Shown: one piece after another, positions 10,652 to 21,659 of the stretch | Position numbering within the stretch: position 1 is the stretch's first letter | Layout: each line of letters opens with the position of its first letter | Assembly: GCA_019925095.2 (NCBI GenBank) | Contig: CM034394.1 | Coordinates: 23,484,272-23,548,271, forward strand | DNA: 64,000 nucleotides | Reading direction: 5' to 3' | Origin: Dendrolimus kikuchii | Lineage: Eukaryota > Arthropoda > Insecta > Lepidoptera > Lasiocampidae | Made by a program: the position numbers and the translations under genes | Notes under the pieces: model-generated | Told to the model about the DNA's origin: nothing | The model's input: the letters and a program-made list of their open reading frames with translations, nothing else | Database searches by the model: none

Positions 10652-10942
10652 ACAGCTTTTTTTTTATTGCGTGTGTTTAGCAAACAGGCAGACGGCCCAC
10701 TTGATTTGCAACACCAAAGGTGCTACAAATGCGCTGCTGCTCTCTTAAAGTAGACTGGGACCTGGTCACTAATGTCGGAATTTAATTCAAGGTTGTTATG
10801 GCGACATACTTTAGACCAGGGGTGTTAGCCATTCAGTCGGGCAAATGCCCTACAACCTGGCTGTGGGTTGTTTTGTCGCCTCTTACAACAGGCCGCCCGG
10901 CCGCAGGAAATTGTATTCTTTCTGCGTTCCTGCACGGATAAA
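10652..10942 (-). repeat. RepG copy with internal deletion
   Basis: Reverse-oriented RepG: T-rich start at 10661, AGACGGCCCACTTGAT, then a missing ~30-bp block (GGAAAGCGGTTACCATCGCC in other copies), ending CTGCACGGATAAAG near 10942. Confidence 0.8.
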
Positions 10943-11581
10943 GATTTCCCATTAAAACGAGACACGAAAAAGAAAAGACTGTGTCTTGGCGTATGATGGA
11001 GGCGCAGCCGAATATAAAAAAAACATATATAACAGTCATTGAAAAAACTTATTCCAATCGCGAGCACTCAATTTATTTGGAACTTCTAACCTTTCGATTT
11101 GTAAACTTCCCGAACCCCTTAAGCAATGAAAACGGTTGAATCTACACTTCGTTTTCCTCGTGAGGAATCGTAATAAGTTTTCGTATGCATAAATGGACCT
11201 CATTCGGGCACGTTGTAACAATAGGAATTCCTCTTCCAGGGATCTTTTATTTTCCCCGGTCTCCGGCTTTCATTTCACTTGCAAATGTTTCATTCTTTAT
11301 GAATTTACCGCTGCTCTAAGGGGAAAAAAAGGTTTCCCTGAATCAAACTCGTCGCTACAAATATTTGGAGTGAAAAGTTTTCAAACTGTTCCGCCTTTTT
11401 TGCCTGTGTCCCGAGACTCAATTTCAGGAATTGGATAGACGTTTGAAAGGGGTTTCTTTACATTGTTCACTTCGTACTGTTTTAAGAGGCGTGCTATAAC
11501 TTCATTTAATATTTTATTTCATAGTGGAACTTTCGTACGGCTTTGCTTACGTAAGATATCGATCTACAAATATTCTTGTAT
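10943..11581. other. Non-coding DNA, nothing identified
   Basis: A few 60-80 codon frames are open on either strand, without recognisable domains or initiation context. Confidence 0.35.
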
Positions 11582-11895
11582 GCTTTTATCTGTGCAGGAA
11601 CGGAGAAAGAATACAATGTCCTGCGGTCGGGCGGCCTGTCGTAAGAGGCGACTTAACAACGCACAGCTAGGTGGTAGGGCATTTGCCCGACTGGATGGCT
11701 ACTACCCCTGGTCTACAGTATGCCGCTATAAAAACCTTGAGTTATGTTCCAGCAATAGTGACCAGGTTTCAGTCTTCTTTAAGAGAGCAGCAGCGCATTT
11801 GTAGTTTTGGTGTTGCAAATGTCCATAGGCGATGGTAACCGCTTTCCATCAAGTGGGTCGTCTGCCTGTCTGCTGAACTCCTGCAATAAAAAAAA
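11582..11895 (+). repeat. RepG copy
   Basis: From ATCTGTGCAGGAACGG to GCTGAACTCCTGC, then AATAAAAAAAAAAATA. Near full length with scattered substitutions. Confidence 0.8.
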
Positions 11896-12079
11896 AAATA
11901 CAATTCGTTTCCATACAATTATTTTTAAGAAAGGTCAATAAACTGTCTTCTAAAAATTCATTTTTTTACATTTATTAAAAACAACCAGCAAGTCTTACAC
12001 TAAAACATACATCTGTGGTCAAGATTTCAGTTAATACCGTTGTGCGATATGTGATTGCAAGGAAGGAAAAGGAACTTAC

Positions 12080-12250
12080 CCGGCTTTTGATCCTCGCACG
12101 TGGACCCCGCACAGTTTTGATATTTTGAAATATTTTTGGGTTTAGCTTGCACGTACGTGTCGGTTGAGAGAGAGAATTTTAGTTGACAGCTTTGACGTTT
12201 TGCAGTCGATCGCGTATACAGATGGCGCCATCTTTTGACATCTTCAGGGT
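12080..12250 (-). other. Possible host exon end with splice donor
   Basis: On the minus strand, ATCAAAAGCCGG is followed by GTAAGT at 12079-12074, a strong donor consensus. Upstream lies a non-repetitive segment less AT-rich than its surroundings, including AGATGGCGCCATCT and GTCAAAGCTGTCAAC. This could be the first exon and promoter-proximal region of a host gene reading toward lower coordinates. No protein-coding frame is recognised, so it may be chance. Confidence 0.2.
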
Positions 12251-12329
12251 TTTCCTTTTTTTTGCCGAGTTTATGGAAAGGGAATGATTTAAAAGGAGAA
12301 AAGGAGTTAAGGTTTATTATAGGTCGAGA

Positions 12330-12575
12330 CAGTTTTATAGTAAAGCTAAAGAGTTTGTTTGTTTGCTTGAACGCGCTAATCTCAAGAACTACTGGTCTGA
12401 TTTGAAAAATTCTTTCAGTGTTAGATAGCCCTTTTATCGAGGAAAGCTATAGGCTATATATCATCACGCTAAGACCAACAGGAGCGGAGCACGTATGAAG
12501 AATGTTTTTCGGGGGGTTTTTTATCATACTTTTTTTTAACTATTCCACGCGGAGGAAGTCGCGGGCAGATGCTAG
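12330..12575 (+). mobile_element. Helitron family B copy
   Basis: The body matches the other B copies (AAAGAGTTTGTTTGTTTG, GAACGCGCTAATCTCAAGAA, CCAACAGGAGCGGAGCA) and ends GCGGGCAGATGCTAG. The 5' end is degraded and the base after CTAG is A instead of T. Confidence 0.75.
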
Positions 12576-13291
12576 AATGTTTATATTATTACTCTATGTT
12601 CTTACATCTTAGTCTAAGTGCAGACTTAATTACAGGTTGCCATATCATGCTGGAAATACGCATTACGTACGCGCGTGTGTCTGGTGCATTAAGATAACAC
12701 ATTATTGTAACAAAGACGAGACATATTTAAATAAAAAGTAAAACTGGAAAAAAATTGTCCAGATATTTACTCCTTGTCTAATACTTGTACGCAGCTGAAT
12801 TTATTTTAGTTACATACTTCTACGAATACTACGCGATCTTCAACAAAAAATACACGTTCAGCCTGTCAGCAACTATGAAAAACTCGCTATAATAATATAT
12901 CCAGGAAACAATTGAACGTACCTGTGTCCCTGAGGTCGTAAACTATGGAACATGAGCCCGCAACGGACAGACAGACGGCCCCGTATTTCCCTGGCGGAGT
13001 GTATATCAACGCAGTTATCATCCAATACGCGTTATATCAGACTGGGTCGTACTGACAAAGCCTGGGGGTCTACTCATGTTTTTGATTAATAGTGCGTCGA
13101 TGACTATATTTTGGATATAGCATGTCATGATTCTTTTTTAGGGTTCCGTGGCCATACATGACCAGTCCATGTATTCGTCTGATCAACTCTTTGGATGTGA
13201 TAGTCATTTTTCTCAAAAACTACTGGTAAATACATTATGGGAGCTGCATACGTCTAGTCATTGCAGTGGACAACGAACTACTGGCTAGCGC
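12576..13291. other. Non-coding DNA, nothing identified
   Basis: No gene found. TTTTAGGGTTCCGTGGCC near 13137 resembles a phrase common in insect repeats, but no second copy is here to define it. Confidence 0.35.
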
Positions 13292-13682
13292 TTTTTTTTA
13301 TTGGACTTGACTTTATGTTGTTGGTCCGAAGACCTCACAACTTTACCGGGATCTTCACTTGGCGAAGGCGCTCGAGCCCGGGGTGCAACTTGCTCGAAGC
13401 AGCTCCATAAGGGGCTTTAACTCGGCTGGACTATTGGCATGAAAGGGGGATGAATCTAACGATGCTGAGTAGAGGGCGACACAATGTGCTAATTGAGAAC
13501 GGACGACGGATAATATAAAGCCCGAGGGGAAGGATCGCGGCGGTCCGGGATCGGTGTTTCGCGGTGGTCTACGCTATCTTACTGCCGTTTCACAACGTGT
13601 TATGGCTTAGAGAGAAGAAACGGCGAAAGAAATTTCTCATCAACACGCCTAGTCTATCCTATGGGGAGGGGGGGGGGGCTGT
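13292..13682 (-). mobile_element. 5'-truncated jockey-type LINE copy (3' UTR only)
   Basis: The reverse complement matches the 3' UTR of the element at 36160-41206, ending ACATAAAGTCAAGTCCAATA plus A-tail. CTAGCGC flanks it at 13285-13291 and 13683-13689, a likely target-site duplication. Nothing of ORF2 remains. Confidence 0.8.
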
Positions 13683-14171
13683 CTAGCGCAACGCGGGAGC
13701 GCACATATTAATAGTTGCTCTATTTCGCTCGCACATCATCCGTCCCGCTCACACATTGTGCTATATATTGTAATAGCTCTACGACGTGTTAATATTTGTA
13801 CATAAAATTACCGTTTCCAAAATAAATTAGTTCACATCACCACTCGACAATGAATACTAGATACTCTCTTCTATCTGAAGGATCATTTAACCTCTGCCTC
13901 TCGCTGCTACAACATATTAAAAGAAAGAAGGGAAATACCTTATCTTAAATTACCGTCGTCTGAATTGTCTGATGAGCTCTTTGTGTGTTCAGATCATTTG
14001 CGTTCTTAACAAATTATTCCAATTATAAGCACTATCCTCACAATAAAAGATAAAAGCACCATTTATTTACCATACACAAGAGTCTTACGGCAATTTATAA
14101 CTGCTATACTAACATATGTAGGTTAAAGTTAGTCTGTACGTCTCATAAAAACCTTAACCCTTTTTTATTGT
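13683..14171. other. Non-coding DNA, nothing identified
   Basis: No gene or family seen elsewhere in the window. Confidence 0.4.
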
Positions 14172-14305
14172 GAAACTGGTTAACTTATTTTTTATTGCAT
14201 GAATTCAGCGGACAGGCAGACGGCCCATCTGATGGAAAGCGCTTACCATCGCCTATGGACATTCGTAACACCAAAGGTCCTACCAATGTGCTGGTGCTCT
14301 CTAAA
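14172..14305 (-). repeat. RepG fragment
   Basis: Reverse-oriented 3' part of RepG: GACAGGCAGACGGCCCATCT to ACCAATGTGCTGGTGCTCTC, preceded by TTTTTTATTGCATG. Confidence 0.7.
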
Positions 14306-14529
14306 GTGTACTTACTTCTTTTAAGTCACTTCCTCTGTCCTTGCTTAAGGCAGAGGTTCTTTAATCTCTTTTATATATCTGTCTTTTTTTTATAAGGAAC
14401 AAATGTGGGCGTCGTAAATATTACTTCTGGTTATGCTAATTATTTTCATAATATTTTACAATTATATTGGTTGTCTGTATATATAACAGGTAAACGTAAT
14501 TACATCTACCACCCAATATTTCTTTTCTT
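14306..14529. other. AT-rich spacer
   Basis: Nothing recognised between two RepG copies. Confidence 0.4.
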
Positions 14530-14822
14530 TTTTTTATTGTAGGAGATCAGCAGACAGGCAGACGGCCCACTTGATGGAAAGCGGTTACCATCGCCTATGG
14601 ACATTTGCAACACCAAAGGTGCTACAAATACACTGCTGCTCTCTTAAGGGAGACTGGAACCTGGTCACTAATGCCGGAACACAACCCAAGGTTGTTATGG
14701 CGACATACTTTAGACCAGGGGTGGTAGCCATCCATTCAGGCAAATGCCCTACCACCCGGCTGTGGGCTGTTAAGTAGCCTCTTACCACAGGCGTATTGTG
14801 TTCTTTCTCCGTTCCTGCACGG
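14530..14822 (-). repeat. RepG copy
   Basis: Near full-length reverse copy: TTTTTTATTGTAGGAG, GCAGACAGGCAGACGGCC through TTCTCCGTTCCTGCACGG. Confidence 0.8.
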
Positions 14823-15059
14823 AAAAAATTTGTATAGGATTTGTAGGTTAAGAGTAAGGCAAAGAAGCTAAATTGACACAGCTCTCTTACATGCATATAT
14901 TTTTAATAATATTATATTGGTATTTAGGTTTGAATAGACTGTAAATATTTAGTGTGATTATATTGTTACAACTTAGCCCCCCGACAAAGACAAATTCCAC
15001 GAAGCACACTATTACCTGTCGGCATTTCAACCAATTGTAATACCTTTATGATTGTCTTC

Positions 15060-15430
15060 TTTTGTTTACTTATTTATTGGTTATTGTTGAGAACAGCCTA
15101 TTGTACTCGTTTATGGCCGTTTGCAGGCATAATTGACCAGGTGTGCGGATTACGATTTCTAGGAAATTAAGTCGACGATACGGGCGGCACACTTGTATTT
15201 GTGAAGTATAAAACGACGGCAGGATGGAGAGAGGGGTCATTCTAGCGAGAACCACGATCAAGGCGAGACTTGTGTACATTCGATAACCTATACAATGACG
15301 GACTTTGCGCGTGTTATTGAATCGCGCATTACGTTTGAACTGATTGTGTTCAGTTATATTTGTACCTGTGTTATACGTGTTTGTATAGTTCTAATAAATT
15401 CTATAGTAATTCCAACGGCATTTTTAATTC
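15060..15430 (+). mobile_element. Possible solo LTR
   Basis: Has the order expected of an LTR: GTATAAAACGACGGCAGG (TATA-like, about 15208-15225), then TTCTAATAAATTCTATAG (polyadenylation-like, about 15389-15406) and a downstream AT-rich end. No paired copy, target duplication, primer-binding site or gag/pol is visible, so the call rests on promoter and poly(A) layout only. Confidence 0.3.
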
Positions 15431-16244
15431 GAGTCCCGCACTCGTAAAAATATATATTTTTTTTCTTAGTATAGGTATTTATTCATTACACTCATTATTT
15501 CATTTTTATTATTACATCCTACATTAGTCTGTTTATTGTGCTTTATATTTTAATCTTTGTATTTATACGGTTTTTCTATATAACATTACACGCACTCTCA
15601 ATAACGAAAACAATTTAGTAATAAAAAGTACTTTTTAAGTTTCCAAAATTTATAAAAACTGCGCTGTGTACGTTCTTTTATTGCTTTATTATCCTAGCCC
15701 ATAATAGACTCTTCTGTCGGCATCATGCTTGCCAAAATTTCTAAGAAATTACGACATACCGAAATTTCTAAGTACTTCTTTTATCATCAAGATGCCTCAA
15801 TAGCGCAAGATATGAATAAATTATATAAAAAAATACAACAAAATTACTGGTGCAGCAAAAGACGTGACAAAAAAATAACAGACTTCACTCCATTTAACGA
15901 CAACTCTCTATAACGCCATAGAATGCACAGTCCCTTCAGCATCGTTATATAGAGTTTATATTACACTCTATAGTAAACGAATAACAGATATCTGCGGCAC
16001 GTACATACATACATTTAGTCGGAATTAATTTCGAGAATACTGTTAAACTACGTATAATGGCCGGACTGAGAAGCGAAACAATGTTCATCTGTTAGCTTAA
16101 GTCTGAATCTACGATGAATGACCTAGATTGAAGTGGTTTAAGGTCTTGTTCGGTACAAAGGACTAGCATTAAATCATAAATATTCATGGCAGTAATATAA
16201 GGTGCTAGCTTTTACCCGCTACTTCGTCTGTTTATTTTCTATTT
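15431..16244. other. AT-rich DNA, nothing identified
   Basis: Includes repeated TATAGAGT phrases at about 15944-15975. No gene is supported. Confidence 0.4.
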
Positions 16245-16570
16245 ATTTTTTTATAGCTGGAATACAGCAGACAGGCTGACGGTCCACCTGATGGAAAGCG
16301 GTTACCGTAGCCCATGGACGTTCGCAACACCACAGATGTTACCAACGCGCTGCCGTTGCGTACATGAGCGAATAGGCTCGAGGAATTGAGGATGAACGGC
16401 CAGCCGATGGTGAGCGGTGCGGTGGTAGAAGGAAGACGAAGGCACCATTCTAAACAGTTCCTCGGAATACTCCTCGTTGTACAGTTGGTAGAATACGCAG
16501 AGATACGTGAAGTCTCTCCAAAGGCCGAAGGCATGGAGTACAAACACAAAAGCCAAACTTGCCAAACCGC
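16245..16570 (-). pseudogene. Non-LTR reverse-transcriptase C-terminus fused to a RepG-like 3' end
   Basis: The minus strand reads RDFTYLCVFYQLYNEEYSEE then LFRMVPSSSFYHRTAHHRL and HPQFLEP, a pattern typical of the C-terminal region of insect non-LTR retrotransposon polymerases. Below about 16360 the sequence becomes RepG-like (GCAACACC, GGAAAGCGGTTACC, ACAGGCTGACGGTCCACC) and ends in a T-rich (A-tail) stretch near 16245. The catalytic YxDD region is absent. The same fragment, uninterrupted here, is split by a jockey insertion at 18.4-19.1 kb. Confidence 0.7.
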
Positions 16571-16674
16571 TTTATGACCGGTTCGTGTACCCTTACTATT
16601 CATTCACTTGCCTTATCATCGGGTGAATTTTGACATTACTTATGGGGAGGGTATGTCAAATTTTGTCCGATACT

Positions 16675-17225
16675 GGGCCGGTTACAGTGCTCCACCGACC
16701 GTCAGTGCGTACGGTCCGTCCTGACGGTACACATTAACCGGCCGTCAGTTTGTTACGTTCAGTGCTCTCCTGATCAACAAACTGACCGGACTGGTACAAT
16801 CCGTACACGAAATAGACGTTTAAGGAACAGACGACGTAGATTACGTTCACCCAATCGTCGCCCAAAGAGCATTTCAAGGGGAATTCACTACTTTATATTC
16901 AATATTGCACGAAGATGAAAACAATTTTTTTAAGTACTTCAGAATGTCGATCATAAATTTTGAAGAATTATCAGCGAAATTATAAGAGAACTTAAAACAT
17001 CAAAACTTATTTCAACATTTTAACTTCAGTATGAAATCGCTTTTTTATGATAATACACATATCCTTACGATCAGTCTCACTGAACGCGTTCATTTGTTTC
17101 CATAGTGCGTCGGTCGACCAACGGCCCTTGTACAGTCTAGCACTGTAAGGATTTATGAATTTTCATATAAATGACAAACGTTACTGACGTACGCACTGAC
17201 GATCGGTGGAACACTGTAACCGGCC
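16675..17225 (+). mobile_element. PIF/Harbinger-like element, internally decayed
   Basis: Terminal inverted repeats of about 38 bp: the left end GGCCGGTTACAGTGCTCCAC matches the reverse complement of the right end, with few differences, continuing into ACCGACCGTCAGTGCGTACG. Length is ~550 bp. It contains a short transposase remnant at 16823-16984. A clean 3-bp TWA target duplication is not evident (CTG left, TTA right). Confidence 0.7.
16823..16984 (+). pseudogene. Harbinger-type transposase N-terminal remnant
   Basis: Two overlapping frames give RRRRLRSPNRRPKSISRG and then LHEDENNFFKYFRMSIINF, separated by a one-base frameshift near 16880-16890. The arrangement basic residues + NRR, then D.NNFFKYFRMS, then F.EL, is the conserved N-terminal signature of PIF/Harbinger transposases. 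The DDE catalytic core is missing, so this is a deletion derivative. Confidence 0.65.
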
Positions 17226-17384
17226 TTAGGATCGGTTAATAAGGATAATGAATGGTCGGTAATATATTGGAACCTGATATTAGACAAGCGTGACCTGCGG
17301 CCATACTGTGGGTTCCCCTAAGAAATTACGAAGCTTCTGCCCAGCAATGAGATAATTATGAGATAGGTTACTTAGTTAAATGTT

Positions 17385-17875
17385 TAACCGACTTCCAAAA
17401 AGAGAAGGTTCTTAATTCAACTGTATATTTTTTTATGTTTATTACGTGTTTTTTCCGTCAATTGTGGACCGATTTTCATTTTTTTTTATTCGAGAGATTA
17501 AATTCCTGAGGTGGTCACATTGTCACCAAGTCGGGATCTGATGAGTGGATCCCAGGAAAATCACAACCCTTGTTGAAGAGCGCGGAGCGCCTACACTCTT
17601 CCGGAGGGAAACTTGTATACGCATGCCATTAGTACATTTTCTACAGGCGCTTAAAATATTATTTCTAAAGCTATTCAAGCAACTAAAAAGTAAAAAATCT
17701 TTTAAAGTAAAAACAAAACAGTCTTCAAACTAAAAAGCAAAATATTTTTTTTTTACAAGATCTTAGTCGGTGCTATGTAAAACATCAAAAAACAACAAAA
17801 AATTGCAAAATGCACCGACTTCAAGATGTTGTGGAAAATAATAATTTTTGCTTTTTAGTTAGAAGTCGGTCTTGT
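17385..17875. repeat. Interspersed repeat E copy 2
   Basis: AACCGACTTCCAAAAAGAG near 17385, CACCGACTTCAAGATGTTG near 17813 and AGAAGTCGGTCTTG near 17861 repeat the terminal phrases of the copy at 9945-10375. A GTGTGTGTG run follows at 17898. Confidence 0.5.
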
Positions 17876-17880
17876 TTTTG

Positions 17881-18139
17881 TAAAATGAAAAAAAATGTGT
17901 GTGTGTGCAATTTACACGCAGTAGAAGTGATACTTCAGAGAATATACTCGCAGGTAATCCTTCTCTAATTTTTATTAATAAAATTCCTTTATCTTATATA
18001 CGTCAACATAAACTTCTTAAGTATCACTTTCAATTTTTCACTGTTTTAGTCTAAAAAACATTAATATCATTTTTATTTCAGTCCAAATTGGACCTATGTT
18101 TAGCCATCGATGTTATTGACTCTCTTATCTGTGCTGCAC
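17881..18139. other. AT-rich DNA, nothing identified
   Basis: Spacer between repeat copies. Confidence 0.4.
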
Positions 18140-18275
18140 AATGTAAAACTCGTATCTCATTATCGCGCAGACTTAGTCCTATAGATTTATGTGTTTATCT
18201 CTTTATACTGTCGCTTTTTCGTTTCATCGAGTTTCAAATTACAACGATCCGAAAGAAGTTTCACTTCAAAATATC
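18140..18275 (-). repeat. Interspersed repeat D copy 2
   Basis: Reverse complement of the 7622-7762 copy, including AGTCCTATAGATTTATGTGT and AAGAAGTTTCACTTCA. Confidence 0.6.
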
Positions 18276-18419
18276 TTCTTTATATTGTAATAATAATTTT
18301 AATGCATTTGTATAATAATACAATATTTATTGCAACAAAATTAAACCTTATTTAATCACCAGCAGGATTTCGATTATTCACTTACTTAGTTTCGATACAT
18401 TATTATCATTACAAAATAC

Positions 18420-19100
18420 TTGGCCGATGGTGTGCGGTGCGGTGGTAAAAGGAAGACGAAGGCACCATTCTAAACAGTTCCACCGACAGACAGATACAGA
18501 CGGCGGCGTCTCAGACGCCGCCAATCAAGATCTCTCCACGTCCCCGCGAGGGACGCTAGGAGACATAGCTCCCCCCACACGCTAGACCAGGCGTGTTGCT
18601 GGGAAGTTTCTTTCGCCGTTTCTTCTCTCCCAGCCATAACACGTTGCGAAACGGCAGTAAGATAGTGTAGGCCGCCGCGAACCACCGATCCCGGCCCGCC
18701 GGGATCATTACCCTCGGGCTTTATATTACCCGTCGCCCGTTCTCAATTAGTGCTCTGTGTCGCCCTTTGGTGGGCATCATTAAATTCATCCCCCTCTCAT
18801 GTCAACAGTACTGCCGAGGTAAAACTCCTTAGGGAGCTCCCCCGAGCAAGGCACTCGCCCCAAGAACCCCGGTAAAGTTGTGAGGTCTTCGGACTAACAA
18901 CATAAAGTCAAGTCCAATAAAAAAAAAATCTAAACAGTTCTTCGGGACACTCCCAGTTGTACAGTCGGTAGAATACGCAGAGAGACGCGAAGTCTCTTCG
19001 AAGGCCAAGCATATCTAAACAGTCTATGAGTATGGAATCGTCGGCAATGCGAGCGGCTCGACGTAACATAACATACGTTACAAAGCCCATGCTTTTACAT
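18420..19100 (-). pseudogene. Non-LTR reverse-transcriptase C-terminus, split by a jockey insertion
   Basis: Excluding the insertion at 18481-18928, the minus strand reads RAARIADDSILIDCLDMLGL, RRDFASLCVFYRLYNWECPE, then ELFRMVPSSSFYHRTAHHRP. This closely parallels the fragment at 16245-16570 and belongs to the same LINE family. The jockey copy separates the ELFR codons from the downstream part. No catalytic motif is preserved. Confidence 0.75.
18481..18928 (+). mobile_element. 5'-truncated jockey-type LINE copy with 12-bp target duplication
   Basis: Matches the last 446 bp of the element at 36160-41206, from CACCGACAGACAGATACAGA through the conserved 3'-UTR stem-loop at 18593-18642 to CAAGTCCAATAAAAAAAAAA. 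TCTAAACAGTTC is duplicated at 18469-18480 and 18929-18940. The intact pre-insertion sequence can be read in the homologous fragment near 16447-16459. Confidence 0.95.
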
Positions 19101-19507
19101 CTTCCATCCTTTTCAGCGCTTTATTCGACCTACACCCACCTTCTACTTACATATATTTTATACCTAATAGCACAGATTATCCTTCTCCGTATTAACGTCA
19201 CGTATCAAGTGCGTATTGGCGTTGGGATCAAAAGGCGCGCCCCACATCCCAATATCATCGCGTTTTTATATCAATTCATATTCATAGATCTACGCGGAAG
19301 CGATGAAAGCTGAAAAATAACTAAGTTAATGTATCCATGTGCTTTGAATACATCGCCAAATTCGAAATCTGAATTTAGGTTGTTTTTTGAAGTGAAACTT
19401 ATACTTATAGATGGGGGGTCTTAGGATTTTTCTGTCACGAAAAAGCGTTACGGCCGTGTGGAGGAGCGGCATAAATTTAGAGTAGACCATGATTTTTGGT
19501 TCCGGAT
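19101..19507. other. Non-coding DNA, nothing identified
   Basis: The plus frame at 19026-19313 is chance or antisense to the RT fragment. No recognised element otherwise. Confidence 0.4.
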
Positions 19508-19800
19508 CGAATTCAGTTTTTTTGTTTGATAAAATAAAATATGTTTAAATAAAAAATGCATTCATTAAAATGTACCTAACGTAACCAAATCATTTGCAGT
19601 AAAAGTGCGAAAAATCGAGATGTGTGTTGGGACACATAGTAGAAGTGAAACTTCGGTTAAGTGGCGAAACGAGTCGCAACAAAATGTTAACTTGAAGTTT
19701 TACGGGCAGGTTTTCAAATTGGACAAATACATTAACAATCTGTCCGTAAAACTTGAAGTTAAAATGTATCTAACACTAATAAAACCTGCTCATTACACAC
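19508..19800 (+). mobile_element. Foldback element, right arm truncated
   Basis: Parallels 28985-29323: the leader TTTTTTTGTTTGATAAAATA, the left arm (TGTTGGGACACATAGTAG...), the loop, then only the first ~20 bp of the right arm (CTGTCCGTAAAACTTGAAGT). Confidence 0.75.
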
Positions 19801-19999
19801 TAAAATTCAAAATATAGATCATTGATTTTGATTGATTGATCATTTATTCCTAAAAACAGGCACCGAGGTACGCGTTATATCCAAATCATAGACGCGAATT
19901 AATTTATTATAGGTTATGAAATAAGTTCCAACATTTTTCGTCTCAAAAAACTCGTATAAGTAAAAAAGTATTTAATATATTTATTTATTGCTGAATTTC

Positions 20000-20165
20000 T
20001 ATGGAGATGCGCAACACCAGAAGTACTGTCAATATACTACTGGCCTGACAAGGGACACACTGGAACCTGGCCACTGATGCCGGAACACAACTCAAAGTTC
20101 TTATGGCAGCATACTCAAAACCAGAGGTGGTAGCCATCCAGTCTGATGAATACCCTACCGCCTGG
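20000..20165 (-). repeat. Old RepG fragment
   Basis: Diverged reverse copy (ATGCGCAACACCAGAAGTAC, TGCCGGAACACAACTCAAAG, GTGGTAGCCATCCAGTC). Confidence 0.6.
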
Positions 20166-20443
20166 GTTAATAAAGTACTATTGATTTGTATTTCGACAAA
20201 CCGACTACATTTCGGTAGCCGTGATCACCGAAGACAAAGAAATAAAGTACCATACTGGTAGCAAAAAATTTCTTAAAAATACTAAGTACTTGAAAGCGAC
20301 GCGGTTTTTGTATTTGATGACAAAGAAAAGTCTTACTGGATTCAAAGCTTAAATGTAGCTTTGGTATTGTCTGTCTAAATTGAATAACGCGAATTACTTA
20401 TCTATTTAATTCTTTCTCTACGATTTTAAAATGGTATTCTAGA
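20166..20443. other. AT-rich DNA, nothing identified
   Basis: TTTCGGTAGCCGTGATCACC near 20212 recurs as TTTTCAGTAGCCGTGATCAC near 23772, so a further unnamed repeat is present. Confidence 0.35.
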
Positions 20444-20701
20444 CTAGTTTCTGCCCGCGACTTCGTCCGTGTGCAATAGTTTAAAAAAAAATAAGTTAAA
20501 AAACCCCCGGTTTTGAAACATTCTCCATTGGTGCTCCGCTCCTATTCGTCTTAGCGTGATGATATATAGCCTATAGCCTTCCTTGATAAATGGGCTATCT
20601 AATACTTAAAGAATTTTTCAAATCAGACCAATAGTTCCTGAGATTAGCGTGTTCAAGCAAACAAACAAACTCTTCAGCTTTATATATGTATTAGTATAAG
20701 A
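20444..20701 (-). mobile_element. Helitron family B copy
   Basis: Minus-strand 5' TCTTATACTAATACATATAT after A; 3' GCGGGCAGAAACTAG followed by T. Full-length by comparison with 8101-8343. Confidence 0.85.
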
Positions 20702-21659
20702 TAAGCATTCTGTGTTAATATAATAATTATGCTAAAAATAACAACTTGTGCCTTGTTTCAAATAAGAGCAACAGTAAGTTCGAAGCAGATACGATATATT
20801 TTTAAGGAGCAAAGTTAAACAGAAGGGGGTGAAGCAAGCAACTCGTTCCACAATTAACGCTAGTATTTCCAAAATTCATGCTTTTGCAAATGAATGATTC
20901 ACAAGCGTAGGGCGTATTGTTTACAGCGGTCGGCTGGGGCGGTGAGCGGAATACTAATTTGGGGACCGCGGTTGCCTTACTGGGTCGGCCAAATAATACC
21001 GTCCTAGCACGCTGTTTAATTAAATCTCAGCGTCTTGTGTTTACATTATAACCGCACGTTCCAAAGTCGCAATGATGGTTTTATCTATAAACTGTTTAAT
21101 TGGTCTGGATGGGTTTGTAGTGGATACACTTACCACGTTCCTAATAGTATATATTTTTATATCCTCTACTTGGCTTAATATACCACGATCCTGGTGACCA
21201 CGCGCTCGGCTTTCCGACTCAATTATTCGTGTGTACATTTCTATTAGAAATTTTTGTAATAAAACTTGTATTTAAATATAATTCTCACATAAACAAAAGT
21301 AGTTCAAGTTCAAGGTCAATCTTTTGGTATTTAATAGTAGTAGTAGAATTCGCTACAAAGGCAAGCAAGGGAATCTTAGTCCATACAGCCAATTCTGATG
21401 TATAAGTCTTCGTATAGTAGCGCAGTTGAATTGTAGGCTACAACTAACTTCATTCAACGGAGTTCTTATGAAAACTCTAAAAGCCACATTTGACTATACA
21501 GTTTACATTTCTCACAAAACACATAATTACTACTCAAAAATTATCAAAATCCTACAAAACTATTGTTCATTTTAGAGTAATTTTACACATTTTTATAAAA
21601 TAAAACTGCACAGCACAACGTCTCCTTTCAGTACCCGCCAAAAACTCTTTGGCACTTGA
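20702..21659. other. Non-coding DNA, nothing identified
   Basis: No gene found. Several short frames lack domains. Confidence 0.4.
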
